A stretch of 11,555 bases of DNA from Planctomycetales bacterium (GCA_007122045.1 SKJM01000605.1:1-11555); one strand, 5' to 3'. Shown: positions 1 through 6,727, counted from the stretch's first letter. Numbers and translations are program-made. The notes: generated by a model from the sequence alone, not told the origin.

Positions 1-251
1 GTAATCAGCAGTACGCGGAGGGCCGGGTGCCGCCGGCGGATTTCGGCCAGCACGTCGATCCCGCTGATGCCCGGCAGGCGGACGTCGAGCAACACCATGT
101 CGGGCGGCCGGCGCTCGATGCTTTCGAGGGCCTCTTCGCCGCTGGCGGCCTCGCGAATCCCCAGCCCCAGCGATTCGACGAAGCTTCCCAACAGTTGCCG
201 CTGCGAGGGGTCGTCATCGACGATCAGGATGGTGCGATTGTTCTTCGTCAT
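1..251 (-). CDS. Response regulator, receiver domain (5' part only; probable NtrC/ZraR-type)
   Basis: This is the N-terminal 83 residues of a CheY-like receiver domain; the gene continues past the left edge. Visible landmarks are the beta-1 stretch ILIVDDDP with the acidic cluster D12-D14, and the phosphoacceptor D56 in LLDVRLPGISGIDVL. The start ATG overlaps the stop of the upstream histidine kinase in an ATGA (248-251), so the two are translationally coupled and presumably form a cognate pair: the kinase phosphorylates D56. The output domain is outside the window. A sigma-54-type promoter upstream of the first gene of this cluster makes an AAA+ sigma-54 activator plus HTH domain the best guess (ZraR/HydG-like), but that is inference. 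Receiver-domain identity is near certain. Confidence 0.93.
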   Translation of the reverse strand, partial: MTKNNRTILIVDDDPSQRQLLGSFVESLGLGIREAASGEEALESIERRPPDMVLLDVRLPGISGIDVLAEIRRRHPALRVLLI

Positions 252-1606
252 GGATTGCCGGGTTGGAGTCCGTCGAGCCAGAAGACCGATCCGCCGCCGG
301 GCCGTGCCGTGTAGCCCACCTCCCAGCCGTGCGCCACCGCGATCCGCCGGACGATGGCCAGCCCGAGGCCCGTGCCGCCCTGGCGCGTGGTGAAATACGG
401 CGTGAACAATTCGCCGGCCAACCGGTCGGGCACGCCGGAGCCGGCGTCGGCCACCTCCAAACGGTATCGCCCATTCTGGCCGGGAACGAGGTGGATTTCG
501 ACGGCACTGCCTTCGGGCGACGCTTGGACCGCATTTTGAACCAGGTTGAACAGGGCCTGGCGCAATAGCTCGCCGTCGGCGCGCACGCCCGTGCCCGGTG
601 CCGGCGAGGTGTAATCCAGCCGGATGCCCCGGCTCTGGAAGTCCGGTTCCAGCAACGCGGCCAGTTCCTCGGCCAAGGCGGTCGGCTGAACGTCTTCCAG
701 GTGGGGTTCCGCCGGCCGAGCGAAGGCCAGAAACTGGTTGATGCGCGCGGTGAGCCGGTCGCACTCCTCGACGATTGCCTGGGTGCGCCGCTGGGGGTCG
801 CCGCCGCCGGAGTCGGGCGAGGCCAGCCGCTGGGTCCATCCGCGGATGAGCCCCAGCGGGTTGCGGGTTTCGTGGGCCAGGCCGGCGGCGGCCTGGCTCA
901 GCTCGCGCAGGTACCGGGTTTCGGTTTCGAGTAGCCGCTGGCGGCCGCGGGCCTCGGCCAGGCGGAACGTGGCATGCCAAGCCAGCGCGAGAAAGAACAG
1001 GACAAGGGCGCCCGCCGCGGCGATGGCCAGCCGGGTCCATGCCGCGCGTCGGCCGCGCTCGGCCACCGCCCCGGCGTCGAGGACCAGCAGGGCGGTGAAG
1101 TTTCCGCCTTCGGCGAACGGTGGGTCGTCGGCGCCGGCATCGGCTTGGTGCCGCCAGCGGGGTCCCAGGCCGCGGCCCAGTCCACGGCCGGGAGGAGGAC
1201 CGGGGTGTTCCTCGCTTCGCGGCGTCAACACAAATTGCTTGACGTAGCGGAGCGTTCCATCCCGCCAGGTGACTTCCGGATCGTTCCGCAGCGGATCCAC
1301 GTGCCCGGGATCGGGACCGGCCGAGCAAACCAGCCGGCCGTCCTCCGAAACCACGGCGGCCGCCAGAACGTCTTCTGACGCCACGAGTTCCTCGAGCACC
1401 CCCTGGAGTTGATCGGCGAAATAATACCCCAGCCGGCGATGTGAGCGGATGCCCCCGGTAAGGGCCTGCATAATCGAATCGGCTTGGCGGATCAGCGCTT
1501 CACGCGCATGGCGGTATTCCATGCCGTAGTCGTGCCACTGCCAAACGGCTAGCGCGATCCAGGCCAGCGCCAGCGCGGCGAAAAGAGGCAGTCGGGAGCG
1601 CTGCAT
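248..1606 (-). CDS. Membrane sensor histidine kinase, ZraS/HydH/NtrB-like
   Basis: A 452-residue sensor kinase. Membrane segment 1 is at about residues 7-23 and segment 2 at about 191-211, bracketing a roughly 165-residue extracytoplasmic sensor region. A HisKA dimerisation domain follows, with the H-box AGLAHETRNPLG and phosphorylated H245. The HATPase_c domain has the N-box FNLVQNAVQASP (N354, N358), G1 box VADAGSGVP, F-box FTPYFTT and G2 box GGTGLGLAI. The chosen ATG (1606) has a clear AGGAG about 8 nt upstream; the frame stays open back to 1759, but that extension is Arg/Ala-rich and has no signal or membrane character. The last codon overlaps the response-regulator start. Two membrane segments, a periplasmic sensor, and a regulator-coupled layout downstream of a ZraP-like gene suggest a metal or envelope-stress sensor. 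Family is certain; the sensed signal is inferred. Confidence 0.95.
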   Translation of the reverse strand: MQRSRLPLFAALALAWIALAVWQWHDYGMEYRHAREALIRQADSIMQALTGGIRSHRRLGYYFADQLQGVLEELVASEDVLAAAVVSEDGRLVCSAGPDPGHVDPLRNDPEVTWRDGTLRYVKQFVLTPRSEEHPGPPPGRGLGRGLGPRWRHQADAGADDPPFAEGGNFTALLVLDAGAVAERGRRAAWTRLAIAAAGALVLFFLALAWHATFRLAEARGRQRLLETETRYLRELSQAAAGLAHETRNPLGLIRGWTQRLASPDSGGGDPQRRTQAIVEECDRLTARINQFLAFARPAEPHLEDVQPTALAEELAALLEPDFQSRGIRLDYTSPAPGTGVRADGELLRQALFNLVQNAVQASPEGSAVEIHLVPGQNGRYRLEVADAGSGVPDRLAGELFTPYFTTRQGGTGLGLAIVRRIAVAHGWEVGYTARPGGGSVFWLDGLQPGNP

Positions 1607-1653
1607 CGTGACTCCTGAAGGGACATGCAAGGCCGCCGGACGGAAGAGGCGGC

Positions 1654-1693
1654 GCGCGCAACGCCGCGGCCGGCGGCCGCGGCGCTGGCGCGC
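1654..1693. repeat. Strong GC hairpin between the ZraP-like gene and the histidine kinase
   Basis: A perfect inverted repeat has inner arms GCCGCGGCC (1663-1671) and GGCCGCGGC (1675-1683) with a 3-nt loop. Outer GCGCGC arms at 1654-1659 and 1688-1693 flank it. It lies in the 219-nt non-coding gap 1607-1825. There is no T-tract on the minus-strand side, so it is not a classical intrinsic terminator. It could attenuate readthrough or protect the 3' end of the upstream mRNA, letting the secreted protein be made in excess over the two-component proteins. No further gene is visible in this gap. Confidence 0.55.
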
Positions 1694-1825
1694 TTCTCTA
1701 TTGTAACCGGCTGCCTGGGCGGCGACAGCGCCGCGCCCGAATTCCGCCGCGCCGCGCACCCAGCGGTGACGGCTGCCTGTGCCGGGGCCCTCGGAACGGG
1801 CACCCCCGGGCGGCCTACCGACGGC

Positions 1826-2347
1826 CTACCAGCCGGGACCAAATCCGGGCCGCGGGCCGGGGCCTCGGCCGGGTCCGTAACCTCGCCCGGGGCCATAACC
1901 CCTTCCGGGGCCTCGTCCGTAGCCTGGGCCGGGGCCATAACCGCGGCCCTGCCCACGACGCCAACCGGCTCCGGGTCCGTCGCCGTAGCCCGGGCCACGC
2001 CCCCACATCGGGCAGGCCCCGGGGCGAGCGGCCGGCCCTCGGGGGCCCGGTCCCCATGGGCACTGCCAAGCGGGGTCGGCCGGCTCCGGAGCGACTCGCG
2101 GAGCGGCGCCCCAAAGTTCCCCACGAAGAGTGGTCAACTTCTCCGAAAGCTCCGCGATCCTTTCTTCGTCGGGCTCCTCGGCCGCCCGGGCCTCGATCAA
2201 ATCCGCCATGGTCCGGTGCATTTCCGCACGGATCGCAACGGGATCGGGCGCCTCGGCCTCGGCGGACGTCGCCTCCTCGGCTAGGCAGGGAATGCCAACT
2301 GCGCCGAGGACCACGGCTGCCAGCCACACATACCATCTTGCGTGCAT
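1826..2347 (-). CDS. Secreted ZraP/Spy/CpxP-like small protein with Gly/Arg/Pro/Tyr-rich tail
   Basis: A 173-residue exported protein. Residues 1-23 form a Sec signal peptide ending in CLA. No lipobox is present, because the residue before Cys21 is Pro. Residues about 36-80 are a charged helical hairpin with the pattern L..A..A..PD..RI..L...L..LR..L, which parallels the helical core of E. coli ZraP. From about residue 92 the chain is low complexity, with repeated GRGYGPG-type units and two WxCPW / CPMW-like cysteines (C96, C112) but no histidines. The start has a textbook GGAGG about 8 nt upstream (AGGAGGAAG). It is the first gene before the histidine kinase and regulator and has its own sigma-54-type promoter. 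ZraP is a zinc-binding periplasmic chaperone that dampens ZraSR signalling; that role here is inferred from architecture and neighbourhood, not from strong identity. Confidence 0.72.
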   Translation of the reverse strand: MHARWYVWLAAVVLGAVGIPCLAEEATSAEAEAPDPVAIRAEMHRTMADLIEARAAEEPDEERIAELSEKLTTLRGELWGAAPRVAPEPADPAWQCPWGPGPRGPAARPGACPMWGRGPGYGDGPGAGWRRGQGRGYGPGPGYGRGPGRGYGPGRGYGPGRGPGPRPGFGPGW

Positions 2348-2483
2348 TGTCGCTTCCTCCTGATAGAGATTGAGTGAAAAACGTTGATCCTGTGGCTCGT
2401 GCCAGCCCAAAGGGGGGTGCTGGGCCCTGCTTTCAGAGGCCGCTTTGACCGGTGCTGAGGCCAGCATTGCCTGCTGGACGTTG

Positions 2484-2499
2484 TGCAACTGAAGTGCCG
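2484..2499 (-). promoter_or_regulatory. Predicted sigma-54 (-24/-12) promoter
   Basis: Read on the minus strand the site is CGGCAC (-24 region, 2499-2494), then TTCAG (2493-2489), then TTGCA (-12 region, 2488-2484). The invariant GG (2498-2497) and GC (2486-2485) have exactly the canonical sigma-54 spacing. Only a few consensus positions differ: the T before GG, and the bases after GGCAC. The predicted transcription start is near 2473, giving a leader of about 126 nt before the ZraP-like ATG. E. coli zraP and zraSR are sigma-54 dependent, so the element fits the genes downstream. Confidence 0.68.
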
Positions 2500-2570
2500 A
2501 AACGGGGGAAAGGTGATTTTCGCTTCGAAGAAAGCCATTTCTCGTCCAGTTCCAGCCGGCGCCTCGCGAT

Positions 2571-2593
2571 CGGTGTGAAAATCCTGCACACTG
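2571..2593. promoter_or_regulatory. Candidate enhancer (UAS) for an NtrC-type activator
   Basis: An inverted repeat GTGTG (2573-2577), 9-nt spacer, CACAC (2587-2591) lies with its centre at about 2582, roughly 109 nt upstream of the predicted sigma-54 start site. That distance is typical of upstream activator sites bound by dimers of sigma-54 activators. A neighbouring pair of GATTTTC (2515-2521) and GAAAATC (2577-2583) forms a second, longer-range inverted repeat. Assignment to the response regulator at the left edge is inference. Confidence 0.4.
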
Positions 2594-2737
2594 GACCGTT
2601 CTGGGGGTGGTAACCAATTGCAGGAGCCGTACGATTACCTATTGCCGTCCCCGCCTGCCGGGGAAGGGGGGGCTACTTGTTCCCGCGACCGGAAGGCGGT
2701 ACGTTGCAGTCTTTCCTTTCGGGCCGGTCGCCCCGGT

Positions 2738-2766
2738 TTGCTTCGAGCCCGGCGGTCGGTTACACT
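2738..2766 (+). promoter_or_regulatory. Possible sigma-70-type promoter for the kinase operon
   Basis: TTGCTT (2738-2743) and TACACT (2761-2766) are separated by exactly 17 nt, giving a predicted start near 2773 and a leader of about 57 nt. The -10 matches 4 of 6 consensus bases and the -35 matches 3 of 6. Planctomycete promoters are poorly described, so this is only a candidate. Confidence 0.35.
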
Positions 2767-2829
2767 GAAAGTTGTTGTGTGGGGCTATTCTAGCCGGTGG
2801 AAACCCCATCGGCGTACTTGGGGGCATCT

Positions 2830-5556
2830 ATGGCCATCCAGTCGCCGGACCAGCTTTTCTCCATCCTCGAGAAGAGCAACCTACTCGACGCGGAACAGAT
2901 TTTGGCGGCACGGCAGTCGGTCCAAGGATTCGACGACGCCGCGGTCGCTGCCAGGAAACTCGCCCGTGACGGGATCCTTACGCGCTGGCAGGCCGCCCAG
3001 CTTCTGGCCGGGCGCAGCTCCTTCCTGCTGGGCAAGTACAAGCTGATCGACCTGCTCGGGCGCGGCGGCATGGGGCGCGTGTTCCTCGGCCGTCACGTCA
3101 CCATGCAGCGCCCCGCCGCCTTGAAGATCGTCTCCCGCGAAGTGGGCAGCAACCCCGCCGCGCTCGAACGCTTTCTTGCCGAGGCCCGGGCCATTGCCGC
3201 GCTCGATCATCCGGCCATCGTCCAAGCCTACAGCGTCGATTGCGAAGGCGACCGATATTACATCGTGATGGAGTACGTCGACGGCCGCGACCTGCAACGG
3301 GTGGTCGAAGAGGACGGTCCGCTCGATTGGCGCACCGCCGTCGAGTACATCCGCCAGGCGGCCGACGGACTGGCGCACGCCCACGGCCGCAACCTGATCC
3401 ACTGCGACATCAAGCCGTCGAACCTCCTGGTCAACCGCCAGGGGCAAGTGAAGATTCTCGATATGGGCATGGCCCGACTCGGGGGTCGGAACGACGAGGA
3501 GGGCGGACAAAACGGAAACCACATCCTCGGCTCGGTCGATTACCTCGCCCCGGAGCAGGCCCTCGGCAGTGAGACCTTCGACCACCGGGCAGACATCTAC
3601 TCGCTCGGCTGCACGCTGTATTTCCTGCTGACCGGACACGCCCCGTTTCCGGAGGGGACCTTGCCGCAGCGGATCCTGAAACACCAGACGCAAGAGCCCG
3701 CCCCCATTCCGGCGGAACGGTCCGACGTGCCCTCGCCGTTGGTCCAGGTGTGCGGCTGCATGATGGCCAAGCAGCCGGAGGACCGGTATCAGTCGGCCGA
3801 CGAGGTCATCGCCGCGCTGGCCGAGGTGCCTGCGGAAGGCGGCGAACCGGCGGCGTCGGAGCATTGGGTGGAAACAGGACCTGTCCTCGCCGTACACGCG
3901 GCCGGTCCCTTGGCAACGGGCCGCGGCGGAACCGAACGGCCCGACGTGTTCGCGCCGCTCCGGCAATGGCTGTCGACCACCTCCGGCCGCTTGGCGCTGG
4001 GCGGAGCGGCGATGCTGTTGCTCACCCTGGCAGCCGGCTTGAGCGTGGGCATTGTGGCGATCACGCGTTCGCCGCGCCCCGCCGAATTACCCGGCAAGAT
4101 TGCCACTGCCGATTCGTCCAAACCGGGCCCCCCCGGCGAACCGGCGGAACCGGCGGAGGCCGAGGAAGCGAAGGACGCCGAGGAGGAGAAGGACGAGTTC
4201 GATCTGGAGCGAGCCTGGCTGAGGGCCGGGGGCGAAGAGGCCGCTCCGGAGCCGCCCGCGGATGCCGCTCCGGAGCCGCCCGCGGATACGGACGACGGAG
4301 TGCCCGACGAAGCGGCCGCCGCGCCGGAAGAGCCCGGGAAACCGGAGCCCGCCCCGGACCCCACCGGCCCGCCGGACGACGCCGAACGGGAGGAGCCGGC
4401 GGCCCCCAAGCCCGACCAGCCCTCGCCAAAGGAGAAACCGAAGCCCCCCGAGGAAGCCCCGCCGAAGGATCCGCTGCGCGACGTCGGGAGCAGCATTGCC
4501 CTGACCGGCGGCGCGAAGCCGGGAGCCGTGACGTCGCTCGGCAGGGTGCATCTGCCGCAGGGCGCCGCGCTGCGGCTGGAACTGTTGGGCGGGCAGACGG
4601 CGCTACGAGGCAATCGCCAGTATCTCATCGAGCGGGAACAGCCCGAAGCCGAGGCGTCACCATGGCTGCTCCGGTTCCAGTCGGAGTTGCCCGGCAGCCC
4701 GAAAACCGTGATCGACCTGGCACGGCTCGGTGTGGCGGAGGAGGACGAATTGCGGGTCGAGTGGCTGCCCGAGGCCACTGCGGAGAGCATCCAACCCTTG
4801 CGCAATTGCGTCTTGGCCGTGCGCGTGGGCGAGGATACCGCGTCGGTCCGCTTGGGCGAGCCGGAGCCGGCCGAGCCGCTGGTCCTGGATTTTGGAAGGC
4901 GAATTTGGCGGGCGACCATGACCTCCGATGCCCTGCCCGAAACGGGGGCGCTCCGAATCGAAGTGACCCGAATCGAAGTGACCCGAATCGAGGGCAACGC
5001 GCCGAAGCTCGACTTGAAGCCGGGCAATACCGTGGGAGAAGGCGACACGATGGAGGTCCGGATCGCCCGGCCGGAAGCCGCCCTGATGAGGCTCGACGTG
5101 AGTTTCACGGTGCACGGGCGCGCGCTCCGGGTCGAGGCACAGCCGATGTTCACGGTGCCGGGCGCGAAGCAATGGCGGCCCCTGTCGGCGCGCGAGGTCC
5201 AGCGGGTAGGCACCCAAGCGCTCAAACAGCAGGCAGGACTCGAAGCCATGCTGAAGGCCATGCCGGAGAAAGTTCCGGATCGGGCGAAGGTCGTCGAACA
5301 GAAGGCCAGGGTCGACAAGGCAGTCGCGCAGTTGACCAGACTGAGCGATGTGTGCAAGGAACTGAACGAACAGGCGCGAATTCACTACCGGGTGTTCACC
5401 ATGGCCGGCGACCGCCAGGTGATCCTCTGGACCACCGACGCGGCGCCCGGCGAGGCTTCCGGCGCCGACCGGGTTCTTCCGGCGGCCGATCGGGCCGCAG
5501 CGCCGAGTTCCGCCACGCCGCTCCGTCTGACGCAACTCGTTCGTGAAGGGTCTTGA
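2830..5556 (+). CDS. Transmembrane Hanks-type Ser/Thr protein kinase with extracytoplasmic C-terminal region
   Basis: A 908-residue kinase. Residues 1-65 are the short helical module (LFSILEKSNLL...DGILTRWQAAQLLAGR) that precedes many planctomycete kinases. The catalytic domain spans about 69-335: glycine loop LGRGGMG (76-82), ATP-anchoring K99, helix-C E118, catalytic D193 in HCDIKPSN, metal-binding D211 in DMG, and APE at 240-242. HCD replaces HRD, so it is a non-RD kinase, and DMG replaces DFG. One membrane span (about 388-412) is followed by a Pro/Glu/Ala linker (about 413-550) and a 350-residue unrecognised, beta-rich-looking domain ending in a charged helical stretch (about 795-850). 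The kinase therefore faces the cytoplasm and the tail the outside. ATG 2830 is preferred (GGGGG just upstream); an in-frame GTG at 2797 would add 11 residues. The HEAT gene follows after 5 nt. Targets are unknown. Confidence 0.95.
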   Translation: MAIQSPDQLFSILEKSNLLDAEQILAARQSVQGFDDAAVAARKLARDGILTRWQAAQLLAGRSSFLLGKYKLIDLLGRGGMGRVFLGRHVTMQRPAALKIVSREVGSNPAALERFLAEARAIAALDHPAIVQAYSVDCEGDRYYIVMEYVDGRDLQRVVEEDGPLDWRTAVEYIRQAADGLAHAHGRNLIHCDIKPSNLLVNRQGQVKILDMGMARLGGRNDEEGGQNGNHILGSVDYLAPEQALGSETFDHRADIYSLGCTLYFLLTGHAPFPEGTLPQRILKHQTQEPAPIPAERSDVPSPLVQVCGCMMAKQPEDRYQSADEVIAALAEVPAEGGEPAASEHWVETGPVLAVHAAGPLATGRGGTERPDVFAPLRQWLSTTSGRLALGGAAMLLLTLAAGLSVGIVAITRSPRPAELPGKIATADSSKPGPPGEPAEPAEAEEAKDAEEEKDEFDLERAWLRAGGEEAAPEPPADAAPEPPADTDDGVPDEAAAAPEEPGKPEPAPDPTGPPDDAEREEPAAPKPDQPSPKEKPKPPEEAPPKDPLRDVGSSIALTGGAKPGAVTSLGRVHLPQGAALRLELLGGQTALRGNRQYLIEREQPEAEASPWLLRFQSELPGSPKTVIDLARLGVAEEDELRVEWLPEATAESIQPLRNCVLAVRVGEDTASVRLGEPEPAEPLVLDFGRRIWRATMTSDALPETGALRIEVTRIEVTRIEGNAPKLDLKPGNTVGEGDTMEVRIARPEAALMRLDVSFTVHGRALRVEAQPMFTVPGAKQWRPLSAREVQRVGTQALKQQAGLEAMLKAMPEKVPDRAKVVEQKARVDKAVAQLTRLSDVCKELNEQARIHYRVFTMAGDRQVILWTTDAAPGEASGADRVLPAADRAAAPSSATPLRLTQLVREGS
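4240..4287 (+). repeat. 24-bp tandem duplication in the kinase linker
   Basis: Two perfect 24-bp copies (4240-4263 and 4264-4287) encode AAPEPPAD twice in the Pro/Glu-rich linker after the membrane span. The identity extends to wobble positions, so the duplication is recent. It changes linker length without shifting frame. Confidence 0.9.
4954..4992 (+). repeat. 15-bp tandem repeat in the kinase extracytoplasmic domain
   Basis: Two perfect 15-bp units (4954-4968 and 4969-4983) and a partial third (4984-4992) encode RIEVT, RIEVT, RIE. This lies inside what looks like a beta-strand rather than in a linker. Frame is kept. Confidence 0.9.
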
Positions 5557-5561
5557 ATCGC

Positions 5562-6530
5562 ATGTACCGCGCCCTCGTTTTGCTGCTTGTGCTTGGCCCG
5601 GCCTTCGGTTCCGCAGCCCGGGCCCATGAGGAAACCGCCCCTTCCGCCGAACAGGTTCGCCGCTGGATTGCCGATCTGGAGAGCGACGACCTGCGCGATC
5701 GCTGGTACGCCGCCTATGCATTGGGGAAGGCCGGACCCGCCGCGGCCGAGGCGGTCGAGCCGCTCATGACGCTTCTGGCGAACCTGGCCGGCCACGAGTA
5801 CGTGCGCGGCACGGCGGCCTGGGCGCTGGGGCGGATCGGACCGCAGGCCGACCAGGCCGTGCCCCTGCTGATCGAAACGCTCGGCTCCGCGCACATCTCG
5901 GTGCGGCGCAACGCGCCGCGGGCGTTGGGTGAGATCGGCACGCCCGCGGCCACCGCGGCCGTGTCGGAGCTGCTGGCCCTGTTGGAGGACCCCGACCGCG
6001 AGGTGCGCGCCAACACAGCGGTTGCCGTCTGGCGGCTGGCGCGGAGCGCGCGATCGATTCCCGCGCTGGACGCGATGCTGGCGGAGGGTGGATGGTTCGG
6101 GGCCTACGAGGCGGCCATCGCGTTGGGGCAGCTTGACGGCGCGCCGCCCGAGGCGGTGCTCGGGCCCCTGGCTGGCGCCTTCGCCCATCCCGATGTGAGC
6201 GTGCGGCGTGCGGCGGCCCGGTCGGCGGGAAGCCTGGAGGGACCGGCGCTGCCGGTCCTCGAGGAGCTGCTCAACGACCCGCGCGAAGAGGTCCGTCAGG
6301 CGGCGGCCGAAGCCCTCGGCTGGATCGGCCCGCCGGCGGTGGACGCCCTGGCCGCCGCGCTGCGGCGCGATTGCCCCACGGTCCGCCGCCTCGCGGCCCG
6401 CGCTCTGGGGCGCCTGGGCTCCGCAGCCGCCGAGGCCGAGCCGGCGTTGGTGGCCGCCCTGGCCGACCCCCACCCCGAAGTACGCCAGGCCGTCGCGCGG
6501 GCGATTCGAGAAGTCCGCGCCGGGCCGTAG
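5562..6530 (+). CDS. Secreted HEAT-repeat (PBS-lyase-like) protein
   Basis: A 322-residue exported scaffold-type protein. Residues 1-21 are a signal peptide (hydrophobic LVLLLVLGPAFG, cleavage after ARA). The rest reads as nine consecutive HEAT-like helical repeats of about 31-35 residues, each with a VR..AA.ALG.IG-type core, e.g. VRRNAPRALGEIG and VRQAAAEALGWIG. Repeat 5 is the most divergent (GAYEAAIALGQLD). No catalytic motif is seen; the expected role is protein-protein binding in the periplasm. ATG 5562 is chosen because AGGG (5547-5550) is well placed for it, whereas an in-frame TTG at 5553 would sit only 2 nt from that site. It starts 5 nt after the kinase stop, so it is very likely co-transcribed and may bind the kinase's extracytoplasmic domain. 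That partnership is inference. Confidence 0.9.
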   Translation: MYRALVLLLVLGPAFGSAARAHEETAPSAEQVRRWIADLESDDLRDRWYAAYALGKAGPAAAEAVEPLMTLLANLAGHEYVRGTAAWALGRIGPQADQAVPLLIETLGSAHISVRRNAPRALGEIGTPAATAAVSELLALLEDPDREVRANTAVAVWRLARSARSIPALDAMLAEGGWFGAYEAAIALGQLDGAPPEAVLGPLAGAFAHPDVSVRRAAARSAGSLEGPALPVLEELLNDPREEVRQAAAEALGWIGPPAVDALAAALRRDCPTVRRLAARALGRLGSAAAEAEPALVAALADPHPEVRQAVARAIREVRAGP

Positions 6531-6618
6531 GACTGAACTTGGTGGAACAGCTCTTGTCGACCGCGGGCGGGCGTGCTGGCCGGGTTGGGTGGAGGCCCCC
6601 TCCCAAGAATTGCAAGAC

Positions 6619-6651
6619 GGGTACGCTGGTTGCCGGGGGGAAGCGTATCCC
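6619..6651 (+). repeat. Hairpin downstream of the HEAT gene
   Basis: GGGTACGC (6619-6626) can pair with GCGTA-CCC (6643-6651, one bulged T) across a 16-nt loop, about 90 nt after the HEAT stop. There is no T-tract, so it is at best a weak end signal for the kinase-HEAT transcript. It overlaps the promoter-like elements of the next gene. Confidence 0.25.
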
Positions 6652-6658
6652 GTACCAT
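6630..6658 (+). promoter_or_regulatory. Possible sigma-70-type promoter for the TIGR03790 gene
   Basis: TTGCCG (6630-6635) and TACCAT (6653-6658) are spaced by exactly 17 nt, each matching 4 of 6 consensus bases. The predicted start near 6665 would leave a leader of about 77 nt that contains the GC hairpins and T-tract at 6694-6727. The 211-nt gap from the HEAT gene supports separate transcription. Confidence 0.35.
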
Positions 6659-6693
6659 GGATACTATCGACACTGCTCTGCGCGACGGGCCTA

Positions 6694-6727
6694 CGCCCCG
6701 GCAGGGGTGCGGATATCCCCCCTTTTT
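6694..6727 (+). promoter_or_regulatory. Leader hairpin with T-tract, attenuator-like
   Basis: The run GGGG (6704-6707) can pair upstream with CCCC as part of CGCCCC/GGGGTG (6694-6699 with 6704-6709). It can instead pair downstream with the C-run at 6717-6722, which is followed at once by TTTTT (6723-6727). The two foldings exclude each other, as in a small attenuator, just before the GGAG ribosome binding site of the next gene. The downstream stem is only 4-5 bp, so this is weak. Confidence 0.22.

Larger units (their letters stand above)
2348..2829. other. Divergent intergenic region (482 nt)
   Basis: This region separates the leftward ZraP-like/two-component operon from the rightward kinase operon. 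It holds the sigma-54 promoter, the candidate activator site and a sigma-70-like promoter facing the kinase. A leader hairpin TGCTG/CAGCA lies at 2453-2466, and a small perfect hairpin TCCCCG/CGGGGA at 2648-2664 sits between the two promoter sets. An open frame extends the ZraP-like gene upstream to 2617, but it lacks a ribosome binding site and would bury the signal peptide, so it is treated as non-coding. Confidence 0.6.

Noticed and set aside
1607..1759. N-terminal extension of the histidine kinase up to 1759
   Set aside because: It would add 51 Arg/Ala-rich residues ahead of the membrane signal and contains the strong hairpin. ATG 1606 has the ribosome binding site.
2391..2407. Second sigma-54-like site (TGGCACG on the minus strand)
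   Set aside because: The -24 half is perfect, but the -12 position reads ACAGG and lacks the essential GC at the right spacing.
2618..3046. 142-codon plus-strand frame across the kinase start
   Set aside because: It has no ribosome binding site, overlaps the kinase N-terminal module in another frame, and has no domain.
3789..5357. 522-codon minus-strand open frame, Ser/Gly/Ala-rich
   Set aside because: It is antisense to the kinase linker and C-terminal domain. Low-complexity composition follows from the GC-rich codon pattern on the other strand.
3750..5546. 598-codon plus-strand open frame inside the kinase gene
   Set aside because: It is an Arg/Gly-rich +1-frame shadow of the kinase, with no domain and no ribosome binding site. 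The kinase frame has clear motifs.
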